This document shows, piece after piece, positions 17,884 to 27,191 of a stretch of 64,000 nucleotides of DNA (positions within the stretch are counted from its first letter, which is position 1; every line of letters begins with the position of its first letter). The position numbers and the translations under genes are program-made. The notes beneath the pieces were generated by a model. That model did no database searches and was not told where the DNA came from. It saw only the letters and a program-made list of their open reading frames with translations. Where the stretch lies: positions 1 to 64,000 of the forward strand of contig JAIYCE010000021.1 in the NCBI GenBank assembly GCA_027488155.1, given 5' to 3'. Source of the DNA: Hyphomicrobiales bacterium. Lineage in GTDB: Bacteria > Pseudomonadota > Alphaproteobacteria > Rhizobiales > Beijerinckiaceae.

Positions 17884-18804
17884 ATGATCAAGAAACATGC
17901 ATTCACATCGCTCATTCGGAGCACAACGCGCATGAAAGTGGCAGGCGCGGCGATGGCTTTGTTGATGTCGGGTGCCGCTATGGCCGCCGATGCTACGGCG
18001 AAAAAAGATAATGCGCCGCCGCCGCCGCCTGCATCTGTACCCTTCGATTTCGTCGTCGGCGCGCGTGGCATGACAGACTACAACTTCCGCGGGATTTCAC
18101 AGTCAAACCGGAATCCTGCAGTGCAGGCCTATGGCGAACTGCAGTTCATGGACAATTTATTCTATGCCGGGGTATTTGGAAGCTCAGTCGATCTTGCAAC
18201 CAAGCCGTCGATGGAAATCGATCTCACCTTCGGCATTCGTCCGAAGTTTGGGGATTTCACATTCGACTTTGGCGGCATCGGATACATTTATCCGAACGAA
18301 AAGCAGCTGATCGATAATGGCGTGATCTGGACGCCGAGAAACACAGACATGTTCGAATTGGCGGGAAAGGGCGCGTATACTTGGCAAGATCTCACGGTCG
18401 GAGCCAATGTCTTTTGGGCATGGAATTGGCTCGGGACAGGAGCGCAAGGCACCTACACGTCGCTGACAGCCAAATACAACACGCCTTTCCTGAAAGGTGG
18501 CTACATCTCCGGTGAAATCGGTCGCTACTTCCTCGGCACGACAAATGCGACGCTGGGGAGCATTCGCCTGCCTGATTACACCTATGGCAATATTGGCGTC
18601 GGCTATACCTATCAGATTGCGACACTCGATCTGCGCTACCACGACACCAACCTGTCGAAGAGCCAGTGTTTTACACTCACATCTGACCCTTCTGGTGTTT
18701 ATAGCGGTAGCGGCAAGTCGAATTGGTGCGGACAGGCTTTCATTGCGACGCTCTCAGTCGATATCACCGGCAGCCAGACGGGCATTTTCGCGCCGTCGAA
18801 ATAA
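17884..18804 (+). CDS. TorF-family putative porin
   Basis: The ATG at 17884 gives a 306-residue product with a signal peptide (VAGAAMALLMSGAAMAADA, cut near 35), a Pro-rich linker (PPPPPA), then FDFVVGARGMTDYNFRGISQS, the typical opening strand of TorF/Gcw_chp porins. A beta-barrel of about 12-14 strands follows. An internal ATG at 17932 also precedes a complete signal peptide and might be the true start; the earlier TTG at 17848 is less likely. These proteins are outer-membrane channels of unknown solute. A terminator follows directly. Confidence 0.87.
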   Translation: MIKKHAFTSLIRSTTRMKVAGAAMALLMSGAAMAADATAKKDNAPPPPPASVPFDFVVGARGMTDYNFRGISQSNRNPAVQAYGELQFMDNLFYAGVFGSSVDLATKPSMEIDLTFGIRPKFGDFTFDFGGIGYIYPNEKQLIDNGVIWTPRNTDMFELAGKGAYTWQDLTVGANVFWAWNWLGTGAQGTYTSLTAKYNTPFLKGGYISGEIGRYFLGTTNATLGSIRLPDYTYGNIGVGYTYQIATLDLRYHDTNLSKSQCFTLTSDPSGVYSGSGKSNWCGQAFIATLSVDITGSQTGIFAPSK

Positions 18805-18825
18805 ACTACCCTGAACAAAACGGAT

Positions 18826-18854
18826 AGGGCGCCTCTCGTGGCGCCCTTTTCGTT
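18826..18854 (+). terminator. Intrinsic terminator after the TorF gene
   Basis: Perfect 8-bp stem AGGGCGCC/GGCGCCCT with 6-nt loop, then TTTTCGTTTT. Confidence 0.8.
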
Positions 18855-18865
18855 TTCAAGCGCAT

Positions 18866-18888
18866 GAAAAACCCCGCGTGAGCGGGGT
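18866..18888 (-). terminator. Intrinsic terminator after rpoD
   Basis: Perfect 7-bp stem ACCCCGC/GCGGGGT with GTGA loop; on the minus strand it is followed by T5. It lies 12 nt past the rpoD stop. Confidence 0.8.
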
Positions 18889-18899
18889 GATTCAGGCGA

Positions 18900-20879
18900 T
18901 CAATTGTCCAAGAAGCTTCTCAGCTTGCGTGAGCGGCTCGGGTGTTTGAGCTTGCGTAGCGCCTTCGCTTCAATCTGGCGAATACGTTCGCGGGTCACCG
19001 AGAATTGTTGTCCCACTTCTTCGAGTGTGTGGTCGGTGTTCATACCAATGCCGAAGCGCATGCGCAGCACGCGCTCTTCGCGCGGGGTGAGCGACGCCAG
19101 AACCCGCGTCGTCGTCTCACGCAGATTGGACTGGATGGCAGCGTCGATCGGCAGGATCGCATTCTTGTCTTCAATGAAATCACCAAGATGCGAATCTTCT
19201 TCGTCACCAATCGGCGTTTCCAGTGAGATCGGCTCTTTCGCGATCTTCAAGACTTTGCGCACTTTCTCGAGCGGCATTGCGAGCTTTTCCGCCAGTTCTT
19301 CTGGCGTCGGCTCACGACCGATTTCGTGCAGCATCTGGCGCGACGTCCGCACGATCTTGTTGATCGTCTCGATCATGTGCACTGGAATACGAATCGTGCG
19401 GGCTTGGTCTGCGATGGAGCGGGTGATCGCCTGGCGGATCCACCACGTCGCATAGGTCGAGAATTTATAACCGCGGCGATATTCGAATTTATCGACCGCC
19501 TTCATCAGGCCAATATTGCCTTCCTGGATCAGGTCAAGGAATTGCAGGCCGCGATTGGTGTACTTCTTGGCGATTGAGATCACGAGGCGCAGATTGGCCT
19601 CGACCATTTCCTTCTTCGCCTGACGCGCTTCGCGCTCGCCCTTCTGCACGAGATGGACGATGCGGCGGAATTCCTGAATTTCAAGACCTGTCTCAGATGC
19701 AAGGGCGTGAATATCCTGACGGATATCGCGAATGCCATCTTTCTCAGCGGCAACGAATTGCTTCCACCCTTTGGTGCCAAGCTTCGACACGCGCAGGAGC
19801 CATTTCGGATCGAGCTCCGAGCCTTGATAGTTCTTGAGAAAGTCTTCGCGGCCGACCTTGTGGCTTTCGGCAAGGCGCAGCAAACGGCCTTCAAGACCCA
19901 TCAAGCGCTTATTGATGTCGTAAAGTTGCTCCACCAGCGCATCGATGCGGTTCTGGTTCAGAGAAAGAGATTTCACGAAGGCGACGATCTCTTCCTTCAG
20001 CTTCTTATATTTGCGTTCCTGCGCCGGGCTCAGCGAATCGTTCTGCAGCTTGGCCTCGACCTTCTGATCCTGGAGGCGGCGCAGCTTTTTGTAGGTGTCG
20101 GCAATGCTGTCGAAGGTTTCGAGCACCTTCGGCTTCAATTCGGCTTCCATAGCCGAGAGCGACACGTTGTTTTCCATGTCGTCTTCTTCGAGATCGCCTT
20201 CAGGGATCTCAGGTTCGACGCTTTCCTCTGCCTCGACGCCGCTATCGGCATCGATCTTTGGCGCGCCGCGGCCTTCGGGGCCGGCATAGGTCGCCTCAAG
20301 ATCGATGATGTCGCGCAAGAGAACCTTGCCGTCGTTCAGCTCATCGCGCCAGATGATGATGGCTTGGAAGGTGAGAGGGCTTTCGCAAAGCCCTGCAATC
20401 ATCGCTTCGCGACCGGCCTCGATGCGCTTCGCAATGGCGATTTCGCCCTCGCGTGACAAAAGCTCCACCGAGCCCATCTCGCGCAGATACATGCGGACCG
20501 GATCGTCGGTGCGTTCGCCGGGCTCAGATTTCTTCTCGGTCGTTGCGATGGCGCGTGGCGACGCTTCAACGAGATCGCCGCCTTCCTCGTCATCCGCCTC
20601 GTCTGCACCTTCAGCCGCGCCGTCTTCGCTCGCCTCTTCAGGCTCGACAACGTTGATGCCCATTTCATTGAGCATCGCGTAAATGTCTTCAATCTGATCG
20701 GATGTGGTCTGGTCCGAGGGTAGAACCTCGTTCAACTCGTCATAAGTGACATAACCGCGTTTTTTCGCGGTTTTGATCATTTTTTTAACAGCGGCATCGG
20801 TCAAGTCCAGAAGAGGACTGTCCGTCTGCGCGGCCTCGATGACCTCGCCTTCCTGCTTCTCATTCGTCTTCGTGGCCAT
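18900..20879 (-). CDS. rpoD: RNA polymerase primary sigma factor (sigma-70)
   Basis: The start at 20879 (MATKTNEKQ) fits other RpoD proteins; an in-frame start 17 codons upstream lacks support. The 659-residue product has region 1.1, region 1.2 ([22 protein letters not shown]), the non-conserved acidic insert, region 2 with [18 protein letters not shown], region 3, and region 4.2 with [19 protein letters not shown]. It recognises housekeeping promoters. It lies 189 bp downstream of dnaG on the same strand, the ancient dnaG-rpoD arrangement, and has its own strong terminator. Confidence 0.98.
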   Translation of the reverse strand: MATKTNEKQEGEVIEAAQTDSPLLDLTDAAVKKMIKTAKKRGYVTYDELNEVLPSDQTTSDQIEDIYAMLNEMGINVVEPEEASEDGAAEGADEADDEEGGDLVEASPRAIATTEKKSEPGERTDDPVRMYLREMGSVELLSREGEIAIAKRIEAGREAMIAGLCESPLTFQAIIIWRDELNDGKVLLRDIIDLEATYAGPEGRGAPKIDADSGVEAEESVEPEIPEGDLEEDDMENNVSLSAMEAELKPKVLETFDSIADTYKKLRRLQDQKVEAKLQNDSLSPAQERKYKKLKEEIVAFVKSLSLNQNRIDALVEQLYDINKRLMGLEGRLLRLAESHKVGREDFLKNYQGSELDPKWLLRVSKLGTKGWKQFVAAEKDGIRDIRQDIHALASETGLEIQEFRRIVHLVQKGEREARQAKKEMVEANLRLVISIAKKYTNRGLQFLDLIQEGNIGLMKAVDKFEYRRGYKFSTYATWWIRQAITRSIADQARTIRIPVHMIETINKIVRTSRQMLHEIGREPTPEELAEKLAMPLEKVRKVLKIAKEPISLETPIGDEEDSHLGDFIEDKNAILPIDAAIQSNLRETTTRVLASLTPREERVLRMRFGIGMNTDHTLEEVGQQFSVTRERIRQIEAKALRKLKHPSRSRKLRSFLDN

Positions 20880-21068
20880 GGCCCGATTGCTCCACACCCT
20901 TGCCCGCCCGTCCGCGGGAGGGTTCAACACGCATCACGAGGCAGACCGGAACCATAGTCCCGCCGCCCCCAGCCGGCCTGACGAGACCGAGTTTCATTGA
21001 CGCGCCCGCCCCGATACCATTTAGATTCCGGAGCAGGTAAACCCCCATTTCAAACACAACCGTCCGGG

Positions 21069-22967
21069 TTACCCCCCGGGCCGCAGACGGTCTATATCGG
21101 CTTCGATGCCCTCAAGTGCTTGAATCTGCTCCGTAATGTCGCGGACCCAAGCCAGATTGGCGTCGCTGGCATCTTCAGCCAAAGCCCGCTCGGCCGAGCG
21201 GAGTTCCGTATTTAGCGTCAAAGCCCGGCGATGCAAGGCCAGCGATTGCTTTAATAGATCATCCGGCGACAGGCCTGGCTTGCCATCTCGGAGGACCATT
21301 CCATCGGCGGATGACAAAGCGAGCTTAACGCGCGCGATTAACTCGCCATGCCCGCGGCTTACCAGAACGGCGGCGAGATCACTGCTGGTGTTTCCTTCAG
21401 CCGCGAGATTGAGAAGCGCGGCGGCCAGATCCGACGCATCCCGATGTTTCCATTCGAGTTCCGCCAGGGTCTCGGCGTGGTGCCGGAAGAGGGCCGGGTG
21501 CTCGACCATCATCAGCAGGATCAGCGCCTCGCGCGGGGATACAGCCTTGGCAGCACTACGGCTGAAAAGTGCGCTGCGTAGAAGGCTCTCGCTGGGCCGC
21601 AGCGGCATATTTTGCTGCTGCTGGTCGCGGTAGCCCCGACGCTGGTTAAATCCGGCCTGCATCGGATTGCGGCGATTATAACCCCCGCGGGGGGCCGGTG
21701 CTGGCATCAGTGCTGCAAGTCGGTTCTCAATCTCGGCACGGTAATGTTTGCGGAGATCCTCGTCACGGATGGATTGCAGAAGGGTCTTCAGCCGCTTTTC
21801 CAAAGAGGCGCGGCGTTCGGGTGTGTCGAGCGGCCCTGCTTCAACTTCACGCGTCCACAACATGTCGACCAGCGGGCGTGCGTTGGAGAGGACGCTTTCG
21901 ATGGCCGGGCGACCGCCCGCGCGGGCCAAATCGTCAGGGTCTTGGCCTTCGGGCAAAAGCGCGAACCGCAACGATCGCCCCGCCTCGAGTTGTGGCAGGG
22001 CGATATCGACGGCACGGAAGGCGGCGCGCCGACCCGCCTTGTCCCCATCGAAGCAGAGGATCGGTTCATCGGCCATCCGCCAGAGCAGCGCGAGTTGATC
22101 CTCAGTTAACGCTGTGCCGAGCGGGGCGACAGCTTCCTTCACGCCCACCATGCTCATGCCGATGACGTCGACATAACCTTCGACTGCGATGATGCGGCCT
22201 GAATCATGCGCTGCCTTGCGCGCACGATGATGATTGAACAGCACGCGACCTTTGTGAAAGAGCGGCGTATCGGGCGAATTGAGATATTTGGCTTGCGCAT
22301 CCTTCGCCATCGCACGGCCACCAAAAGCAATGACGCGGCCCTTCATGTCGGCGATGGGAAACATCACTCGATCGCGGAAACGATCATATGGCACCGCGAT
22401 CTCTGCATTGCTGACGAGAAGGCCAGCTTCGATCATCATCGCGCCATCGATGCCTTTGGCCGCAAGATGATCACGCAAGGCGAAACGGTCGGGCGGGGCA
22501 TAACCAATGCCGAATTCGGCGCGCACTTGCGCGCTCAGTCCACGATTGTCGCAATAGGCGCGTGCGGCGCTTCCTGCACCAGTCCGCATCTGCGCTTCGA
22601 AGAAGGCCTGCGCCATCGCCATGACATCGTGGAGGTCTTTGCGACGCGCTTCCTCGGCCTCGGCCTCGCGCGAAATCTTTGGCAGGGTGACGCCTGCCTC
22701 GGACGCAAGGCGCTCAACAGCTTCGGGGAAAGAGAGGCCTTCCGTCTCCATCACGAAGGTGAAGATGTCGCCATGCTTGCCTGACGAAAAGTCGTGATAG
22801 AAAGCTTTTTGATCGTTGACGAAGAAGGACGGCGATTTTTCAGCGTTGAATGGTGAGAGCCCGCGCCACTCCTTGCCCGCCTTCTGCAATTTCACGCGCC
22901 GACCAACGACCGCCGAGACAGGCAGGCGCGAGCGGATCTCTTCGAGGAGGCCGGGCGGGAACTTCAT
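21069..22967 (-). CDS. dnaG: DNA primase, with the zinc-ligand residues replaced
   Basis: The 632-residue enzyme makes RNA primers at the fork. The N-terminal CHC2-like domain is present but its four usual zinc ligands are gone: the motif reads LSPFNAEKSPSF where CPFHxEKTPSF is normal, and FYHDFSSGKHGD where YHCFGCGxHGD is normal, so C, H, C, C have become S, N, D, S. The catalytic TOPRIM domain looks intact (AVEGYVDVIGM near 265, CFDGDKAGRRAAFRA near 314). The C-terminal DnaB-interaction domain is present. The gene lies upstream of rpoD. The loss may be a lineage trait. Confidence 0.97.
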   Translation of the reverse strand: MKFPPGLLEEIRSRLPVSAVVGRRVKLQKAGKEWRGLSPFNAEKSPSFFVNDQKAFYHDFSSGKHGDIFTFVMETEGLSFPEAVERLASEAGVTLPKISREAEAEEARRKDLHDVMAMAQAFFEAQMRTGAGSAARAYCDNRGLSAQVRAEFGIGYAPPDRFALRDHLAAKGIDGAMMIEAGLLVSNAEIAVPYDRFRDRVMFPIADMKGRVIAFGGRAMAKDAQAKYLNSPDTPLFHKGRVLFNHHRARKAAHDSGRIIAVEGYVDVIGMSMVGVKEAVAPLGTALTEDQLALLWRMADEPILCFDGDKAGRRAAFRAVDIALPQLEAGRSLRFALLPEGQDPDDLARAGGRPAIESVLSNARPLVDMLWTREVEAGPLDTPERRASLEKRLKTLLQSIRDEDLRKHYRAEIENRLAALMPAPAPRGGYNRRNPMQAGFNQRRGYRDQQQQNMPLRPSESLLRSALFSRSAAKAVSPREALILLMMVEHPALFRHHAETLAELEWKHRDASDLAAALLNLAAEGNTSSDLAAVLVSRGHGELIARVKLALSSADGMVLRDGKPGLSPDDLLKQSLALHRRALTLNTELRSAERALAEDASDANLAWVRDITEQIQALEGIEADIDRLRPGG

Positions 22968-23052
22968 GCCTTAGTGGTTACGCCGGACCGATGCCGGAAA
23001 CCGGCCGGAAGGGGCGGCCTTCCCCGTTATCCACAGGGTTATTCCGGCAGGG

Positions 23053-23631
23053 TTATTCGGGAAGATCGAGGTTCGACAGGCTGAGGATGAGGCCCGGCAC
23101 GAAGGCCGCTTCGAGGAAGTCGGTTTCGGCGATCATCCTTATTGATCGATAGCCCAGCGGCGATGGGGTGCGGTGGATGGTGGTTTGATAAATTTTAGCG
23201 TTGAGGACCCACAGTTCAGGAATACCAAAAGCTGCATAAACCGCCGCTTTATGACCGAGATCAAAATCCAATGACGAGTCCGCGATCTCGATCACGAGGC
23301 GAACATTACCTGCATTCAGTCCAACAGGCCCGACGGATTCCGGATAGAAAACAAAATCTGGTTCCAGATAAGTGTCATCCGCCATCCGGAAGGTGGTTTC
23401 TGGGGCAACAAATATGTCGTCACTTAAAAGCCTGTGAAACAATCGATTCAGCAGGATTTTCAGCGCTTCATGGCGCGCGCCTTTCGGGGACATGGGGACC
23501 AGCTCGCCTCCGATGAGTTCAATGCGCTCATCGGGATCGAGCAGGCCCACTTCCACCATACGCTCTACATCCGCCACGGAAAAAGCGCGGCGGGGAAGAC
23601 CTTCGGCAGCCAATGTCACGGGCGCAATCAT
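23053..23631 (-). CDS. Uma2 family (DUF820) PD-(D/E)XK nuclease-like protein
   Basis: The 192-residue protein begins with the Uma2 pattern FSVADVERMVEVGLLDPDERIELIGGELV, then SPKGARHEALKILLNRLF, and the nuclease-like core YLEPDFVFYPE followed by VRLVIEIADSSLDFDLGHKAAVYAAFGIPELWVLN, where D, E and the K of GHKAAVYA fit a PD-(D/E)XK site. The family is widespread, often multi-copy, with no settled function; mobile-element origin has been suggested. It is inserted between yqeY and dnaG. Its start codon lies inside a perfect inverted repeat. Confidence 0.87.
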   Translation of the reverse strand: MIAPVTLAAEGLPRRAFSVADVERMVEVGLLDPDERIELIGGELVPMSPKGARHEALKILLNRLFHRLLSDDIFVAPETTFRMADDTYLEPDFVFYPESVGPVGLNAGNVRLVIEIADSSLDFDLGHKAAVYAAFGIPELWVLNAKIYQTTIHRTPSPLGYRSIRMIAETDFLEAAFVPGLILSLSNLDLPE

Positions 23632-23650
23632 GCTAAAACAATAGCATGAT
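23627..23650 (-). promoter_or_regulatory. Perfect inverted repeat over the Uma2 start codon
   Basis: ATCATGCTA and TAGCATGAT, 9 bp each, flank a 6-nt spacer (AAACAA on the plus strand). In the mRNA the start AUG lies in the 3' arm, with another AUG in the 5' arm opening a four-codon frame that stops just before it. It may be an operator or a hairpin that hides the start. Confidence 0.45.
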
Positions 23651-23675
23651 CGCGGATGCGCGGGGAGCCCGTCTT

Positions 23676-24125
23676 TTAAGACAGTTTGGCCTTCACCGCG
23701 GCAGAGGCTTTCGCGAAATCCATGCGGCCTGCGTATTTTTCTTTCAGCTTGCCGACGACTTTGCCCATGTCCTTCATCCCCGCAGCGCCCGTATCGGCGA
23801 TAGCGGCAGCAATGGCGGCATCAATCTCGGCATCCGACAATTGGGCGGGCATGAATGAGTTGATCACCGCGATCTCGGCGGCTTCCTGCTCGGCGAGCTC
23901 GGGGCGGCCATTGTCCTCGTAGATCTTCTGGGATTCCTGCCGCTGTTTGATCATCTTTTGCAGGAGCGAAAGGATCTCGTCATCGGAGAGCGGGCCTTTG
24001 CCCGTCCCGCGTGCTTCGATGTCACGGTCCTTGAGCGCGGCGCTGATCATGCGGACGGTGGCCACCTTGACCTTGTCGCCTGACCGCATGGCGTCCTTGA
24101 GGGCGGTGTTGAAAGCCTCGCGCAT
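23676..24125 (-). CDS. yqeY: GatB/YqeY domain protein
   Basis: The start is the ATG at 24125, six bases after GGAG; a TTG four codons earlier is less likely. The 149-residue protein begins MREAFNTALKDAMRSGDK and contains LSDDEILSLLQKMIKQRQES and YAGRMDFAKASAAVKAKL, the helical YqeY fold that is also the tRNA-binding tail of GatB. Its role is unclear; a link to tRNA amidation has been proposed from homology. It heads the minus-strand block that leads to dnaG and rpoD, and carA is divergent. Confidence 0.92.
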   Translation of the reverse strand: MREAFNTALKDAMRSGDKVKVATVRMISAALKDRDIEARGTGKGPLSDDEILSLLQKMIKQRQESQKIYEDNGRPELAEQEAAEIAVINSFMPAQLSDAEIDAAIAAAIADTGAAGMKDMGKVVGKLKEKYAGRMDFAKASAAVKAKLS

Positions 24126-24249
24126 GGCGCACTCCAAATGTTGACGTTAAAGGGCAGGACGCCTAGGGATAGCGCCCGATCCCGGACCGCAGGGCGATTC
24201 CGCGCGCCCGCACAGACAACCGATCCGGGCCGCAGGGTTTAGGACCAAA

Positions 24250-25455
24250 ATGGCGATGCAGCAAGATCAGGCTCCGGCTCCGGCCGGTTGGGCGGAACCG
24301 CGCGCAACAGCGCTCCTCGTGCTTGCCGATGGCACGGTGCTCGAAGGTTTCGGGATCGGCGCCGAAGGCGTGTCGCCGGGCGAGGTCTGTTTCAACACCG
24401 CGATGACGGGTTATCAGGAAATCCTGACTGACCCCTCCTATACCGGCCAGATCGTTACGTTCACCTTTCCGCATATCGGCAATGTTGGCGTGAATGATGA
24501 GGACATTGAGACGCTGAACATGGCAGCCGCTTCGGGCGTGCGCGGTGTTGTCGTGCATGCGGCGATCACAGAGCCTTCGAATTTTCGCGCGAGCCGCCAT
24601 TTCGACGCGTGGCTGAAAGCGCGCGGTATTGTCGGCATTTCCGGCATCGACACGCGCGCGCTGACGGCGCTGATCCGCGACAAGGGCATGCCCAATGCCG
24701 TCATCGCGCATCATCCTGAAGGCCAGTTCGACATTCCAGCTCTGAAGAAACAGGCCGCCGAAATGCCGTCGATGGAAGGGCTCGATCTCGTGCCCGGCGT
24801 CACCTCGGCGCAGCGTTCGGTGTGGGATGAGACCAGCTGGAAGCTTGGCGAAGGCTATGGCCGCCAGAGCGCGCCGACAAAGCATGTCGTTGCCATCGAT
24901 TTCGGCGTGAAGCGCAACATTCTGCGTCTTCTGGCTGATCGTGGTTGCAAGGTTACGGTCGTGCCTGCCACGACTAGCGCCGATGATATCCTCGCGCTCA
25001 ACCCGGATGGCGTTTTCCTCTCCAATGGTCCGGGCGACCCCGCCGCGACGGGCGAATATTCAGTGCCGGTCATCCAGAAGCTGATCGCCGCAAACGTGCC
25101 GACCTTCGGCATCTGCTTGGGCCATCAAATGCTGGCGCTCGCTGTGGGGGCGCAGACCACCAAAATGCATCAGGGCCATCACGGAGCGAACCATCCGGTG
25201 AAGGATTTCACAACCGGTAAGGTTGAGATTGTTTCGATGAACCACGGTTTTGCGGTGGATCGCGATACGTTGCCGTCTAACGCGATCGAGACGCATGTGT
25301 CGTTGTTCGACGGATCGAATTGCGGCCTCGCGTTGAAAGACAAGCCTGCCTTCTCGGTGCAGCATCATCCCGAAGCTTCGCCCGGCCCACAGGACAGTCA
25401 TTATCTCTTCGATCGTTTCGTGACGATGATGGAGACGAAAGCTCCTGTTGCGTAA
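24250..25455 (+). CDS. carA: Carbamoyl-phosphate synthase small subunit (glutaminase)
   Basis: The 401-residue subunit hydrolyses glutamine and channels ammonia to CarB for arginine and pyrimidine synthesis. The N-terminal CarA domain includes VCFNTAMTGYQEILTDPSY; the class I glutaminase domain shows the nucleophile Cys in FGICLGHQML (about 290), and the His-Glu pair in QHHPEASPGPQ (about 374). carB lies 1.7 kb downstream with cytochrome c, methyltransferase and gtrA genes between, so the two are not a simple operon. The 110-bp gap to yqeY holds the divergent promoters. Confidence 0.97.
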   Translation: MAMQQDQAPAPAGWAEPRATALLVLADGTVLEGFGIGAEGVSPGEVCFNTAMTGYQEILTDPSYTGQIVTFTFPHIGNVGVNDEDIETLNMAAASGVRGVVVHAAITEPSNFRASRHFDAWLKARGIVGISGIDTRALTALIRDKGMPNAVIAHHPEGQFDIPALKKQAAEMPSMEGLDLVPGVTSAQRSVWDETSWKLGEGYGRQSAPTKHVVAIDFGVKRNILRLLADRGCKVTVVPATTSADDILALNPDGVFLSNGPGDPAATGEYSVPVIQKLIAANVPTFGICLGHQMLALAVGAQTTKMHQGHHGANHPVKDFTTGKVEIVSMNHGFAVDRDTLPSNAIETHVSLFDGSNCGLALKDKPAFSVQHHPEASPGPQDSHYLFDRFVTMMETKAPVA

Positions 25456-25499
25456 ACCCTGAAAAGAGTGCGATTCTTATTTCGAATCGGAGCTTTGGG

Positions 25500-25838
25500 A
25501 TGCGCGCACTTCGTCTTCTTGCCGTCGGTTTCGCCGGATTGGCTCTCGCCACGCCGGTCGCGTCGCAATCGTCTTCATCAGCCAAGCGCGGGGAGGCGAT
25601 CGTCAAGGCCAATTGCGCCGACTGCCATGCCGTGACGCGCGTTGGCGACAGCCCAAATGCGAAAGCGCCGCCATTCCGCACGCTTGGCCAGCGTTACAAG
25701 CTGGACGATCTGCAAGAAGCGCTCGCGGAAGGCATCGTCGTCGGCCATGGCGGTGCCGACATGCCGCATTTCGTGTTCGAGCCGGCGGAAATTGACGATA
25801 TCATCTCCTATCTCAAACAGATCAACCGCAAGCGCTGA
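25500..25838 (+). CDS. Small periplasmic c-type cytochrome
   Basis: The ATG at 25500 gives a 112-residue protein with a signal peptide (LLAVGFAGLALATPVASQ), one haem-binding site NCADCH near residue 40, and a probable axial Met in ADMPHF near 88. It is a class I cytochrome c, probably an electron carrier in the periplasm. The following methyltransferase gene starts two bases after its stop, so they are likely co-transcribed. Its redox partners are not visible. Confidence 0.88.
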   Translation: MRALRLLAVGFAGLALATPVASQSSSSAKRGEAIVKANCADCHAVTRVGDSPNAKAPPFRTLGQRYKLDDLQEALAEGIVVGHGGADMPHFVFEPAEIDDIISYLKQINRKR

Positions 25839-25839
25839 C

Positions 25840-26532
25840 ATGGATTGGCGCAGTTTCTGGGATGGCGATCATCCGATCTATGTGAATGCGCGCCATCGCG
25901 CTTTACACGATCAGCGGATTGCCAACGACATTATCGCGCACATCACCGCAGGCGGTCTGACCGTACTCGATTATGCGTGCGGCGAAGCGACGGAAGCGGG
26001 CCGTGTTGCACAGCATTGCGGTACGCTGATTTTGTCCGACGGCGCACCTAGCGTCCGCGACAAGCTTGGTCAGCGTTATGCCGCAACGCCGAACATCATC
26101 GTGCAATCGCCGGAAGATACGGCGCTTTTGCCCGATGGCACGGTCGATCTCGTCATCGTCAATTCGCTCTTGCAATATCTCTCGCCCGCACAGACGGCCG
26201 ACTTGGCGCAGATGCTTCATGCCAAGCTCAAGCCCGGCGGTCGTCTCGTCATCGGCGATGTGATCGCGCCCGATGTCGGGCCGTTGACCGATGCCGTGGC
26301 CTTGTTGCGGTTCGGTGCTGCAGGTGGTTTTTTTCTGGCGGCGTTCGGCGGGTTGATCCGCACTGCGCTTGGCGATTACCGCAAAGTCCGCGGCGCGCTT
26401 GGGCTGACGACGTGGACAGAAACGGATTCTCTCGCCTTGTTGCGCGGCGCCGGGTTTGATGCGCGGCGGCTCCCCGTGAATTTCGGCCACAATCAGGCGC
26501 GAATGGCGTTCGAGGCCCGTAAAGCGGCCTGA
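25840..26532 (+). CDS. Class I SAM-dependent methyltransferase
   Basis: The 230-residue protein has a Rossmann-type methyltransferase fold: VLDYACGEATEAGRVA (about 41-56) is motif I, LILSDGAP motif II, SPEDTALLPDGTVDLVIVNSLLQYL motif for the UbiE/methyltransferase-11 group, and LKPGGRLVIGDV the post-III strand. The substrate is unknown. A hydrophobic stretch (LLRFGAAGGFFLAAFGGLI) near residue 155 may be a membrane contact. It follows the cytochrome c gene directly and is convergent with gtrA. Confidence 0.85.
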   Translation: MDWRSFWDGDHPIYVNARHRALHDQRIANDIIAHITAGGLTVLDYACGEATEAGRVAQHCGTLILSDGAPSVRDKLGQRYAATPNIIVQSPEDTALLPDGTVDLVIVNSLLQYLSPAQTADLAQMLHAKLKPGGRLVIGDVIAPDVGPLTDAVALLRFGAAGGFFLAAFGGLIRTALGDYRKVRGALGLTTWTETDSLALLRGAGFDARRLPVNFGHNQARMAFEARKAA

Positions 26533-26535
26533 TGC

Positions 26536-26928
26536 TTAGGGCTGGGGCGGGACTGAAAATGTCCAAAACCGATTGGCCAGAAAATTCCAGAATAGGACGA
26601 TGCCTGTCGTAACGACCTGGGCCGGCAGATAGGGTGCGGATAGAAGGCCCGTCAGCACAGCCATGATGAGACCCGTCAGGATAAAACCCACCACGGAGAC
26701 GACCCCGAAACGCCACATGGCCTCGCGGTGGGGGCGGTCCGAGGCGAAGGCAAAGCGTCTGTTCAGGATGTAGGAGACTGCGGCACCGCCGAGAAATCCG
26801 AGCAGCGTCGCCGGCACCGGACCCATGACCCGCGCCTCAACCAGCCCGATCAGCGTGCCGTAATGGGCGACTGCCGCGATGAGGCCGACGATGACGAAGG
26901 CCGAGAATTGGCGGGCGATGAGACGCAT
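26536..26928 (-). CDS. GtrA-family membrane protein
   Basis: The 130-residue protein has four transmembrane helices (about 10-30, 38-55, 72-95, 102-122). FVIVGLIAAVAHYG at the start, AAVSYILNRRFAF in the middle and VLFWNFLANRFWTF at the end are family landmarks. GtrA proteins are thought to help move lipid-linked sugars across the inner membrane for lipopolysaccharide, teichoic acid or O-antigen glucosylation. No sugar-transferase gene is adjacent, so its partner is unknown. Confidence 0.9.
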   Translation of the reverse strand: MRLIARQFSAFVIVGLIAAVAHYGTLIGLVEARVMGPVPATLLGFLGGAAVSYILNRRFAFASDRPHREAMWRFGVVSVVGFILTGLIMAVLTGLLSAPYLPAQVVTTGIVLFWNFLANRFWTFSVPPQP

Positions 26929-27125
26929 AGGCTTCCCCGAGGACAGATCCTCCTAAACCCGAATAAGGGCGCGGGAAACCCCGTAGAGCGGGGGACAATG
27001 GCGGTTTGGCCTTTTCTCTGCCCCGATTCTCGTTTAGGAACCCGTGACTTCAGCGGGAAGTCAGATCGCGAGCCCCCGCCTGAGCCTTTCCTAACAGGTT
27101 TCATCCGGGGACAACGCCGACCTAT

Positions 27126-27148
27126 CAGGGCCGTGCGGCCCTGTTTTT
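27126..27148 (+). terminator. Terminator/attenuator-like hairpin in the carB leader
   Basis: CAGGGCC (27126-27132) pairs perfectly with GGCCCTG (27137-27143) around a GTGC loop and is followed by T5. It stands only 43 nt before the carB start and on the same strand. No upstream gene on this strand needs it (the nearest is 590 bp away), so a premature-termination control of carB is plausible; no competing anti-terminator could be picked out by eye. Confidence 0.6.
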
Positions 27149-27191
27149 GTGCGCGCATGCCGCCCCGTGGCGGCGAGGAAAGACGAACGAG

